This document shows positions 9,888-19,656 of a stretch of 38,323 nucleotides of DNA, piece by piece. Each line of letters opens with the position of its first letter. Within the stretch, counting starts at the first letter, position 1. Source of the stretch: Bipolaris cookei (Eukaryota > Ascomycota > Dothideomycetes > Pleosporales > Pleosporaceae); assembly GCA_002286855.1 (NCBI GenBank), contig NRSV01000112.1, forward strand, positions 1,525-39,847. Reading direction: 5' to 3'. The notes beneath the pieces were generated by a model. That model worked only from the letters and a program-made list of their open reading frames with translations. It was not told the DNA's origin and ran no database searches. The translations under genes were made by a program, and so were the position numbers.

Positions 9888-10520
9888 CTAGTCTTCCTCC
9901 TCGTCTTCCTCGTCTTCCTCGTCTTCCTCCTCGTCTTCCTCCTCGTCTTCCTCCTCGTCTTCCTCCTCGTCTTCTTCCTCGTCTTCCTCGCTCTCCTCCT
10001 TACTGTCTTTCTCGTTGTCGTTCTTTTTGTGTCTCTTGTCGTGTCTCTTGTCTTTCTTGTTGTCGTTCTCGCTGTCTTCCCCACTGCTGTCACTGGAAAC
10101 AGGTTTCGAACTTTTTTTCTTCCCTTTTTGAACTTTGGCGTCGAGTTGTCTCCTTCGGGAAATAAGAGCAGGCTGGGTTGCAGCAGTCTCAGTTCCACGA
10201 CGGGGAGAAGTACTTTTTGCTGGCTTGTGATCTGACGTAAACAAAGCTTCCCACTTGTTGTCCGGTATTGCGAGCAAGTGTTTAAATCTCTCGTTCTTAT
10301 TGCAACTTCCCAAGTACTGTTTCAAATGTTCATCGCTCATATTACTGTAAACATCATGTAAAAGTGAAGAGTATAGGTCGGCTAATTCCGATATATCCGT
10401 GGTGTATAGGAATTGTCTGAAAGTCTTCTGATTCTTCTGGATTTTCTGCTCGAGTTGCTTCAGATTCTTTTTAAGCTTTGCTATTTCTTCTTTAAAATTC
10501 GTGGGATTTGCTAGAGTCAT
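9888..10520 (-). CDS. Orphan coiled-coil protein with acidic C-terminus (210 aa)
   Basis: Not recognised. The ATG at 10520 gives MTLANPTNFKEEIAKLKK; the frame is open a little further upstream but without ATG. Residues about 8-40 are a predicted coiled coil (IAKLKKNLKQLEQKIQK). About 40-100 is probably helical (ELADLYSSLLHDVY, WEALFTSD). About 100-175 is basic and Ser-rich (RRRQLDAK, KGKKKSSKP, KKDKRHDKRHKK). The C-terminus is a Glu/Asp run (EEDEEEDEEE repeated) to the stop. The basic-then-acidic tail recalls nucleolar or histone-chaperone-like proteins, but no homology is claimed. With the gene at 5801-7174 it makes two same-strand acidic orphans in 5 kb. It sits between inverted MITE copies. 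Confidence 0.55.
   Translation of the reverse strand: MTLANPTNFKEEIAKLKKNLKQLEQKIQKNQKTFRQFLYTTDISELADLYSSLLHDVYSNMSDEHLKQYLGSCNKNERFKHLLAIPDNKWEALFTSDHKPAKSTSPRRGTETAATQPALISRRRQLDAKVQKGKKKSSKPVSSDSSGEDSENDNKKDKRHDKRHKKNDNEKDSKEESEEDEEEDEEEDEEEDEEEDEEEDEEDEEDEEED
9891..9990 (-). repeat. (TCTTCCTCC/TCG)n tract coding poly-Glu/Asp
   Basis: Imperfect 6-12-bp repeats of TCTTCC and TCCTCG on the plus strand, encoding the acidic C-terminus of the minus-strand gene. Very likely slippage-prone and variable in length between strains. Confidence 0.85.
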
Positions 10521-10898
10521 CTTGGAGCCTTCAAAAGTAGCAAGATCATAAAACAAAAGAGAGGGAAGTTACGAAGAATGACCTAGAGTATGCAATGCTT
10601 CGGAAATAAATGCAATTTATACATGGACAATACAATGTGCATAGTTATCAAACAAAACCGCACTTCAACCCTAAACAGAGCTCCTAGCTGCTTACGTGTA
10701 ACTTGGGCTTACATCTGTGTGAGAAATAAGCATCATTGAACCACACTATGAACTCTTACCTGCCTCCAATCATCATTACAGGTTCCGGGGTACTAGCAAA
10801 CTAAAACAGCTGACCGAACGTGTCACGAAGTAAACTAGGAGATTGGTTTGGACAGTTAGTGAGTTCTACGTAGGTGAAAAGGCAATCTAAGCAGCGTT
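10521..10898. other. 5' flank of acidic orphan gene; nothing else seen
   Basis: Short AT-rich stretch upstream of the minus-strand gene ending at 10520, bounded on the right by a MITE. No ORF or RNA recognised. Confidence 0.4.
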
Positions 10899-11170
10899 TA
10901 CACTCTCATGCATTTGCAGCTTCCGCTTTGCACACGCGGCTTTCTTGTCATCCCACGCGGGACATGGATCTGCCTGGTATACGCTTGTCCAAAAAGAGCT
11001 AAGTCATGTAAACATGATGCGTTGGTTGGTCTAAGAGTTTGAAAGAAGACGCATCGCTGACAGAAACTGATACTATTTGGGCAAGATTACCACTAAGCGA
11101 CAGAAGCTTAGTGTGGGATCAGAGGTCGCCTGCTTACAGAAACCGGAAGCTGCAACTGCATGAGAGTGTA
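10899..11170. mobile_element. MITE, family 2, copy 2 (inverted)
   Basis: 272-bp element with flanking TA and terminal repeats beginning TACACTCTCATGCA. Its right half, read on the minus strand, matches the left half of the copy at 8092-8362 (for example CCGGTTTCTGTAAGCAG), so the two lie in opposite orientation. It ends only 14 bp before the next MITE. Confidence 0.87.
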
Positions 11171-11184
11171 CAAGTTTGGGTGAC

Positions 11185-11382
11185 TACAGTCGTTAGCGAT
11201 TGCGGCTTCACCTCTGCGTGCAGCATTCAACAATATCAGTCATCGTTAGATCGATGACTGACCAATCACATCGACTATTCCGTAGCAGACATCTAGCGCT
11301 AAGTCATATACGGAGGGTGAGACAGTTCAAAACCGTTGCGCAGCTGTGCGCAAGGGTGAAGCCGCAATCGCTAACAACTGTA
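11185..11382. mobile_element. MITE, family 1, copy 1, in PKS upstream region
   Basis: 198 bp including flanking TA. The ~40-bp terminal inverted repeats have few mismatches; the outer bases are TACAGTTGTTAGCGATTGC, followed by a GGCTTCACC block. It is nearly identical, in reverse orientation, to 28805-29002. It is non-coding and ends about 180 bp before the inferred polyketide synthase start codon. Confidence 0.92.
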
Positions 11383-11562
11383 TAACAACATCGTAGCTGA
11401 GATATGATCTACCCGAGGCTACTACGTGTCTTCTACACCGGACATTGACCGATGAGCATGCTCATTGAACTTCCGTTCTAGTTTCCCCAGTCGATGAACG
11501 GAACTTTTTTTTGATTCGTTGAGTTGGCATTTGCTCCTTTCGCATCCCAGGAGTCCTGGATT

Positions 11563-14500
11563 ATGGTATGTTCGATCTGTCATAGAGAGACCAGCTCTCT
11601 CCCACGACGCAAATTCAAAACCACTGACTGCCACAATAGTCGTCCTCAAACGACGTTGCCATTGTTGGTCTATCATGCCGGACGGCCGGGGGAGTCGACA
11701 GTATGGACTCGCTCTGGGACTTTTTGTTGGAAAAGAAACATGCGTCCGGCGAGATTCCCCGAAATCGATGGGAGCCTTGGCAACAGCGGAGCATGCTTGA
11801 CGCAAAGATCCTCGACGGCGTCATACGGAAGGGATACTTCCTCGACAACCTTGAGGGATTTGATGCGGCTTTCTTCGGTATATCGCCTGACGAAGCCGTG
11901 CACATGGACCCTCATCAAAGGCTAGGTCTCGAGCTTGTATACGAAGCCTTGGAAAATGCGGGGATTCGGCCTGATAAACTCGCTGGGAGCGATACTGCCG
12001 TATACATGGGAGTGGACTCTGACGACTATTCTCGAATACTTATGGAGGACTTGCCAGCTATAGAGGCATGGAGCGGGATCAGTACAGCACACCACGGCAT
12101 CTCTAACAGGATTTCGTACCATCTCGACCTGAGAGGCCCAAGCACAGCAGTTGACGCGGCCTGTGCGAGCTCGCTTGTAGCCCTTCACCTCGCCCACCAG
12201 GCTATTGCGTCGGGAGAAAGCACTGTGGCTGTTTGTGGTGGCGTCAACGTCATCTGTGCTCCCGGAATCACGCACATGCTCCAAAAAGCTGGTGCACTGA
12301 CGGCGGATGGTGTATGTCGATCATTTGACGCCGCTGCGGATGGGTATGCGCGTGGTGAGGGGGGAGCCATTATCATCCTTAAACGGCTGAGTGCCGCACG
12401 TGAAGACAACGACGAGATTCTGGCTGTGTTGAAGGGCTCTGCTTCTGCACAAGATGGCAGGACAAGGGGTATCATGGCGCCGAATGGTGCAGCGCAAGTA
12501 GACGTGGCCAGACGGGCCCTCTATCGCGCCGGTAATATCGATCCACGTACAGTAGACTACGTGGAAGCCCATGCGACATCCACACCGCTCGGAGACCCTG
12601 TAGAGATCAAAGCAATGGCTGAGGTGTATGGATCAGTGAGATCTCCAGAGAACGCCTGCTATCTCGGCTCCATCAAGCCCAACGTTGGTCACCTTGAAGC
12701 GGCGGCCGGCGCCATCAGCGTTGTTAAAACTGTTCTTAGCCTACAAAGAGGAGTGATACCGCCCCAGACACTCTTGGAAAACCTCAATGTCAACATTGAC
12801 TGGGAGACTAGCGGTCTCGAAGTAGTGCGCGAAGCAAGAATGTGGCCTGACAATGGCGTGCGACGAGCAGCCGTGTGCTCATATGGCTACGGCGGGTCTG
12901 TCTGCCACGCCATCATCGAGCAGGCGCCACCGAAGTTGATGCACAAACCTGGATCTCGTAGCAGGACATCTGTCCTGTTGACGCTGTCAGCTAAACAGAG
13001 AGAGCGCTTGCCTGATCATGCGGCTTCACTGGCGCACTGGCTGTCCACTCAAGGAGCGTCCGAGGACATGAGCGCTGTAGCCCGAACGCTGACACAGCGC
13101 CGGATAGCCTATGATCATAGACTATGTATTGACGTCTCGAACCGTGAGGGTGCAATTAGGAGTCTACGCAGCTTCGCAATGGGTACCCCAGATGCCAGGA
13201 TCACTAGTGGCCGTGCCACCAGAAGTGCAGCTCTGAAAGGAGTCGTATGGGTCTTCTCAGGTCATGGCGCGCAGTGGTCCAGCATGGGCAAGCAGCTACT
13301 TCTTAACTCCGTCTTTCGTGATAAACTTGTTGAACTGGATATCGTGTTTCAAAGAGAAGCGGGCATTTCCAGCATTGAAGCATTACGACAGGGGATGCTT
13401 GGTGGTTCAAATCAGGTCCAAATACTTACCTACGCGGTGCAGATTGGGCTGGCTTTCGTCCTCCAAGCAGAGGGTGTCGTTCCACAAGCTGTCATTGGGC
13501 ATTCAGTGGGTGAAATCTCAGCTGCCGTCATGGCGGGCTGTCTGACTAGCGAAGAAGGCGCGATCATCGTTTCGCGACGAGCTAATCTATTGACACAGGT
13601 TCAAGGCCGCGGTGCTATGGTGTTAGCAACACTACCATTTGAAGAGGCCGCTGCGCAACTAGATGGAAGGGAAGGCATCGTCGCTGCCATAAAGCCATCC
13701 CCCGCAACATGCGTAGTGAGCGGCAGAAAGGAAGACGTTGAAAGATACGTTCGTCAATTGCAAGATCGAGGTATTAAAACTTGGAGAGTTAAGACGGATA
13801 TTGCGTTTCATTCGCCCTTACTCGATGATCTCGCTCGTGATTTACAGGGTAGCTTGCAGCACGTTCTACACCCCCGGTCCGGTGTCATACCGATCTATTC
13901 AACATCAGACCCCAATCCCAGGACAGAGGCACTACGAGACGCAGGCTACTGGACGCGCAACACGGTAGCTCCAGTCCGTCTCACCGATGCAGTTGATTCC
14001 GCAGTGGAGGACGGCTTCCGCGTGTTCCTCGAAATATCATCCCATCCTATTGTTTCGCAATCCATCCACGAGACTTTGGAAGCGCGGCATCTAAGCGAGT
14101 GTGCTAGTTTTGGCGTCATGTCTTCCAATGTGTCATGTGACCGCAGCATTGCACAGGCTATCTCACAGCTCTACACACTGGGTGCACGTGTCGATTTCAG
14201 TACCCAGCTCGGCAATGGTCCATGGTCGAACAGACTCCCCAACACACCGTGGATCCACAAGCCGTATTGGAAGATCCCTTCGTTCGATCCCAGACCCTGT
14301 GTTCAGCAGCACGACGTCGATAAGCATACCTTCTTAGGAGGTTTGGTAGAGGTTGCTGGCAGCGACACATCAGTCTGGACTACAACTCTGAGCGAATCGA
14401 CAAAACCGTATCCTTTTACCCACAAGCTTGGAGCTACAGAGATAGTACCAGCGGCTGTCTATTGCAACAGTCTCCGAGACGCAGCAAGCGCACGTTACAT

Positions 14501-16889
14501 CCATGACCTGAAGCTGCATGTGCCCATATCCATTACAACAGAGAAACGTGAGCTACAAGTCGTCTTGCAGGGCAGTAGGATCTGGGTATCGTCCCGCACG
14601 CAGGCGTACAAGAAGGTATCTGGCAGCAAAATGCAGAAGCACGCATGGGTCAAGCACTGTACCGCCGAGGTTGCCCTATCCGACGTAGCACCCTACCAAC
14701 ACCTACATTCCATCACTGGTATCCGAGAGCGGATGACAACTCGCCTGCCGAACAGCTTTGCGAAAGATTGCCTAGGCAGCATGGGTGTGTCCACTATGGC
14801 GTTTCCGTGGTCTGTCCTTGAGCATCTCGCTAATCACAAAGAGATGCTCGTTCAAGTGGATATGCAGAGTGATATAGACACACTTCCTTGGGATCCTCGG
14901 AGCTGGGCACCCCTGGTAGATGCAGCTACGTCCATTAGCTCATGCATTCTCTCAAAGAGCACTACGATGCGCATCATCAGTGGCATCGACAAGGTAGTCT
15001 TTGTTTCCAAAGATAACCCGCCAAAGACTGGATACTTGTTGATTGAGCGAAGCTTCGTGGACGGACCCCAGAGGATCGATGTCGATGTTCTGAATCGCGA
15101 TGGGACGCGGATTTGCAGGCTGGAGGGCATCCAATTTAACGACGTCGAGCCAGAGCCCCATGCGATTCCTTGTGTAGATACACTTTTGCATCGTTTGGAA
15201 TGGGTTCGTCCGGCTTTTCGCGAAGCACCGCTGCCTATAAGAAATGCGGTTCTGATCGCCCCCAGCGGCTTAGATTCGACCACTTACATCCAAGATTTGG
15301 AGCCTAAAACGCACAAACTTCTCTGCGTATCGTCGGTGCAGAGATTGACAGATCCAGAAGTTAAAGACATTCTAACGAAAAGTAACACAATCGTCGTCTA
15401 CATCCCTGATACAGTGAAAGATGGTAGAGATGTTGCTAGGATAGTGCACGCCGCTGTGTGCGACGCAGCAAACATCTTATCTACACTTGTGCGTGCTGGA
15501 AGCAAGGCACAAATGTTCATGCTGCTGAATGACATGCACAACGCCCAATGCCTTGGTCGGGTTCCTTATCGGTCCCTGTACGGGTTCTCACGCGTAGCAG
15601 CTTCAGAACATCCCGATACCTGGGGCGGCTTAATCGATCATGAAGGAATAGCATTTCCTCTCTTCGTTCTTCAACACATGCGAGAACAAACCGTCGTTAG
15701 ATTACAAGCTGATGGGCCGCGCGTAGCACGGATGAAATGTCTCCCTATAGATACCATTCCCCCCGAGCCACTCTCTAGTCTCTTACCTCGATCTGATGGG
15801 ACTTACGTCATCACGGGCGGGCTGGGGGGTGTTGGCATGGAGGTACTCGAGTTCCTAGTCGAGAAAGGAGCGCGTAGTATTGTGGTTGTGTCGCGCCGCC
15901 TGCTTCCACCTCGGCATCAGTGGTCTGCCGCATCAGGGTCATTGGCTATGATACTGGGGCGCATGCAGCGGCTGGAGGCTAGGGGCACGACAATACATGC
16001 TTTGCAGTTGGACATAAGTTTGCGGGGCGCATCTCACAAGCTCGTAAGCGCTCTTAAGCATCTCTCGCCTCTTCCTGTGCTTGGCGTTGTTCATGCTGCG
16101 GCTGTACCAGGTTTCAGATATATCACAGATGCCGATGCTGAGAGCTATGCAAGCGTCATGGCGCCTAAGATCGCGGGCGCTCTCGCTTTGCATGAAGCTT
16201 TCCCGCCCGGTACCCTTGATTTCTGCGTTTTTTTCTCGTCTATCAGCGGAATCGTCGGGACACTGGGCCATTCTGCGTATGCTGCATCAAACGCGTTTCT
16301 TGATGGGATAGCCGAGTACCGGCGGTCGCAGGGCTGCAACAGTATTGCCATCCTATGGACAGTCTGGCGCGGGCTGGGCCTAGCATCAGACACTGCTGTT
16401 GTAGATTCTGAGCTCCAGGCTGCAGGCATGAAAGACATCACATCAGCAGAGGCTTTCCAAGTGTGGCAACGTCTCTCCGGCTTCAACACTGACCACGCAG
16501 TAGTCACTCGGCTTCAACCACTCGATGCTGACGAACCAGCACCAAATGATCTCATTCGTGAAGTTGTACCACGCCGTATCGCATCTAAAAACAGAGCATT
16601 GGCTAAGGTAGAACAATTAACAGCATCCGAGCTTGAAGGTCATATTAAGGCCGTGACTCGCAATTCTCTCTCATTGGTATTGGATATCGACCAATATAAC
16701 ATTGACGACGAAACAAATCTGATCGAGATTGGTATGGATTCTTTCGTGGGTACCAAGCTGCGACAAATCTTGCGGAAAGAACTGCCAAACTCGGTACCGG
16801 TGCCACGGAGTTTGTTCTGGGACTGCTCAACCGTTGGGGACCTAACAAGTAGGCTAACTAAAAACATTAAAGAGATTCTTTGTTCATAA
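11563..16889 (+). CDS. Partially reducing polyketide synthase, 6-MSAS type
   Basis: Iterative type I PKS; relatives make small aromatic polyketides (6-methylsalicylate, mellein) in the cytosol. Numbering is from the internal ATG at 11703. KS: DAACASS with C154, H290 (EAHATSTPLGDP), H330 (KPNVGHLE). Malonyl AT: GHSVGE with S601 and AFHS at 701-704. DH/thioester-hydrolase: H907 (HKLGATEIVP) and D1073 (APLVDAATS). KR: TGGLGGVG at 1371-1378, S1513, Y1526 (SAYAASN). ACP: S1680 (GMDSF). No methyltransferase, ER or terminal thioesterase. The frame continues upstream of 11703 through SSNDVAIVGLSCRTAGG, the expected KS N-terminus, to a splice acceptor at 11639. Donor GTATGT at 11566 and branch ACTGAC give a 74-nt intron and a first exon that is only ATG, about 1,750 aa in all. 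Another upstream exon is possible. The product cannot be read from sequence. Confidence 0.93.
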
Positions 16890-17318
16890 TAGGACTCATG
16901 TATAACCCAATAGACACGCACGTTTTCATATTTTCAGTCATCATAATCTATAATGCAGCAGGCTCGCTGCGCGTCCACGTACAATAGATTAGCGCTATAG
17001 TACTCGCAAAACATTCGTATCACTCATTAGTTCAGTCGTGGTGGGAAGTGTCTCAATGAAACCTAGTGGCACGCTACCACAGCGCTAACCGAGAGCCCTC
17101 GAATGTATTTCAGGAAGACGACCATTGAAGAGAGCCTCCAGGATACCATACTTGCTTGAACTCTAGGACCTATGAACACGAACTAGATCAAACCAACTAC
17201 TGTACTACATAATTACTTCTCATGCCGCGTACTCAATGACAGGACCTGCAGACGCTCGAGACTTCTATATCGGGCACTAGAAGAGCTCCATGTCATCTCA
17301 AATGGTGAGTTCGTCGTT
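16890..17318. other. PKS 3' flank, nothing recognised
   Basis: No ORF of note. It contains TATATCGGGCACTAG at about 17265, which also occurs at about 34954 with a similar GCTCGAG just upstream, suggesting a small shared repeat. Confidence 0.4.
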
Positions 17319-18547
17319 TTGTCGTCTCACAGACGGACTCATAGAGGCGCGCGCGTGAAGCGAACGACAGTGACTGCTCTCGAGTGCATTAGCGCTGACG
17401 GTAGGTATCTAAACCCTATGATTATTTGGCCGGCTACCACCCACCGAAGTAACTGGACCATCTCTCCAACTCCTGGATGGCATTATGCGTGCAATGGATC
17501 AGGATACACCGACTCCAACATCAGTTTGCAATGGCTCAAGCGCGTATTTGATCCCGAGACCAAGGAACGTGCTAATGGTAGACCGCGTGTACTGATCCTT
17601 GACGGCTTTGCGACAGATGAGACGCTTGAGATCTTAGAGTACTGTTTTGCAAACAACATCATCTTGTGTCGTCTCCCCTCTCACACGTCTCACAAGCTTC
17701 AGCCTTGCGACGTTGCTGTATTTGGCCCATTGAAGACGGCCTATCGCGAGCAGGTCGAACGATTGGAGCAAGGCGGTGTCAATGCCATCGGCAAGGAGCA
17801 TTTTGCCTATCTATACAAGCCTGCCAGAGAGCGAGCGTTCACAGCGAAGAATACCAAGGCTGGTTTTGCCGCAAGTGGTTTGTTTCCGCTTAACCCAGAT
17901 AGAGTACTCAGGACTGTGCCGAAACCCTCAGCCGAACCAACTCCCGTGGTAACCAACGTAGCGCCTTGTCAAGAAGATGCAGTGCTGCAAACGCCTATAA
18001 CACTAGTGTCAGCAGAAGGTCTTACGTTCCTACAGAATCTCATCTTGAAGAAAGATGCCCATGCTCTTGATGAAACGAGCAAGCAGGACTTGCAGCGACA
18101 CTTACTGAGATTCGCCAAAGGCACTCAGTTATCTTTGACTGAGAGGGCTCTCCAGCAGAACCACATTCAACCCCTGATGGCGGTCAATAACGAAGCTAAG
18201 CTCCGACGATCAACCAGAGCCGATATACTAAAGAAGGATCCGGGCAGGTGTTTAGCTACGAGCATCTGCAAGATAAACGGCTGAAGCGAGCGGAAGAAGC
18301 AGCAGCCAAAGAAGCAGCAACCAAAGCTAAAGGGAAGCGCGGCCGCAAGGGCAAGAGTGCTGCGCAGGAGACAGCATAAACCACGGCAGTCATAAGTACG
18401 GTAAGGCGTGGTCGGAAGCGTAAAAGTATTGTGCTGGAAGAGGCTGGTCCATCGGTGCCAAAAAGCAAAGTCGCGAGAGTGAGCGATGCTCAGGCAGCAG
18501 AAGACGCAGGAGCATCGTGGATGGCACTAGTTGCGAAAATATTTTAG
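17319..18547 (+). pseudogene. 5'-truncated, frameshifted pogo/Fot1 transposase
   Basis: Clearly homologous to the intact transposase at 3268-4977, from its residue ~185 onward (RGARVKRT, ECISADGR, THRSNW). The DNA-binding domain and the first catalytic Asp are missing. The second Asp (LILDGFATDE) and third Asp (KLQPCDVAVF) remain. Homology leaves the open frame at about 18240 and continues in another frame (GQVFSYEHLQDKRLKRAEEA), where an in-frame TAA occurs near 18377; it ends at TAG 18545-18547. Truncation plus frameshift plus stop make it non-functional. The sequence differs throughout from the intact copy, so it is a separate older insertion rather than a recent duplicate. Confidence 0.9.
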
Positions 18548-18796
18548 GAAAGTGTTGAATGTGTAGGCTCTTCGCATATGCTTACAGTGTCATCCGAAAT
18601 GACGTCTGATTGACTTTGTGCGGCGCTACCTCCTACTAAACACGCACTGAGCCAGCATGCACGCTCAATGCGCACTAAGCTGTTTCCAGTATAGCGCAGG
18701 CAGCAGCTGAAACCAAGCCTCCCTGTCAGCAGTTTATATAAAAAGTAGACTTGCTTCGCATGTTTACAACAGAGCTTACCGCCATTTTCGATAGCC
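18548..18796. other. Transposon remnant flank
   Basis: Probably the 3' non-coding part of the broken pogo element. No terminal inverted repeat identified. Confidence 0.35.
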
Positions 18797-18811
18797 TCTA
18801 GTATTTATATA

Positions 18812-19294
18812 TTATTATTATCCCATTATAGTCCTGTATCGGCCGTTGGCTATGTAGGACTGTGGCCATAGGCCGCTCTATCTACTTAGTTTACAATTTA
18901 GGGAGTTTTCGATGGGGGTAGTGTAGCTATTGTGCTTCGGCCTTTGTCTATTTGAGCTATTGCTAGCTTTCTAGACGCCTGGTGCTAAAGAGCAGTTTGG
19001 TAACAGGGAGAGATGTAGGGCAGCTAGGCTACCTTCCAGCGGGCTCTCTTAGGGGAAAAGAAATGGCGCTAATAAAATCAAATCAAATTCTTCTTCTTTA
19101 TTTTTCTTCTTTTGTTGTCGTTTCTCTTGTTTTTTCTTCTTTCTAGCCTTCCTGGCCAAGGTGCCACTTTCTTGTTCCTATTCTCGTGCTAGTAATGAAA
19201 GCCAAAGTAGCTTCTATACCGCTCGTAGTATGGAGTAGAAGTGCGAGTTTGAGTATTTTCTGGTCTAGAGTCTTTTTAAGCTGGTTTCTTTCTG
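18812..19294 (-). mobile_element. 5'-truncated LINE, same family as 8572-9210
   Basis: The 3' end of a LINE in reverse orientation. It is flanked by an exact 15-bp duplication (TCTAGTATTTATATA at 18797-18811 and 19295-19309), with the TAA-type tail at the low-coordinate end. It aligns along its whole length with the plus-strand fragment, including the 3' UTR (for example the segment read on the plus strand as GGTAACAGGGAGAGATGTAG). It starts further 3' than that copy. The independent duplication shows a separate retrotransposition event. Confidence 0.92.
19143..19294 (-). pseudogene. LINE ORF2 C-terminal remnant (50 codons)
   Basis: Encodes a segment equivalent to SGIEATLAFITSTRIGTRKWHL and the natural stop (TAG complement at 19143-19145). 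It begins at the truncation point, after the zinc knuckle. Confidence 0.8.
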
Positions 19295-19372
19295 TCTAGT
19301 ATTTATATACATCTTCACTATTCAACACAACCTCGAGCATTTTAAAAGCCGCTCCTTCTCTGTTGCTTTACA

Positions 19373-19656
19373 ATGTCAGACTGCGCTCCCGAAAGAAAAA
19401 GTCAGTTGTTAGAAAATGTGAAGTCTCGTGCCTTAACCAACAAGGTTCGTATCTACCAGACAGAGATAAAAATCCGATCAAAGATGAATATCAGACACCT
19501 AATAAAAAGCAGAATGCCTATGAAGAGTATGACATTTACCAGAACGTAGCGACCGACGACCTAAAACGATTACAACAAACTTTGCACAAGAAAGGCGTTT
19601 GCATGCAGCATGAGAAAGAAGCAGTCTGCGGTGTGTGCCATAAGATAGTGCAGTAG
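19373..19656 (+). CDS. Small spliced gene, Cys/His-containing protein (tentative)
   Basis: Not recognised. The ATG at 19373 is in a good context (ACAATG), after a CT-rich leader and a TATA-like TATTTATATAC about 65 bp upstream. Exon 1 (19373-19444) encodes MSDCAPERKSQLLENVKSR and ends at a GTTCGT donor. Removing 19445-19494 (50 nt, acceptor ATCAG; a second acceptor 15 nt later also keeps frame) joins it to TPNKKQNAYEEYDIYQN, then DDLKRLQQTLHKKG, then a C-terminal Cys/His cluster (CMQHEKEAVCGVCHKIVQ). The product is about 77-81 aa. The cluster could bind zinc. A LINE fragment is inserted directly upstream, and its duplicated target site supplies the TATA-like sequence. Confidence is limited by the small size and inferred splice. 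Confidence 0.35.

Noticed and set aside
9800..10235. Overlapping frames opposite or shifted on the second acidic tract (poly-Arg/Thr/Lys and poly-Leu/Val/Phe)
   Set aside because: Shifted or antisense readings of the same TCTTCC repeat; the 9888-10520 frame has the ATG, coiled coil and varied N-terminus.
11524..11925. Plus-strand frame overlapping the PKS start
   Set aside because: It begins at a non-ATG codon and is out of frame with the KS domain; its end overlaps strongly coding PKS sequence.
14852..15283. Minus-strand frame inside the PKS
   Set aside because: Antisense to conserved DH/pseudo-KR coding sequence, no motif of its own.
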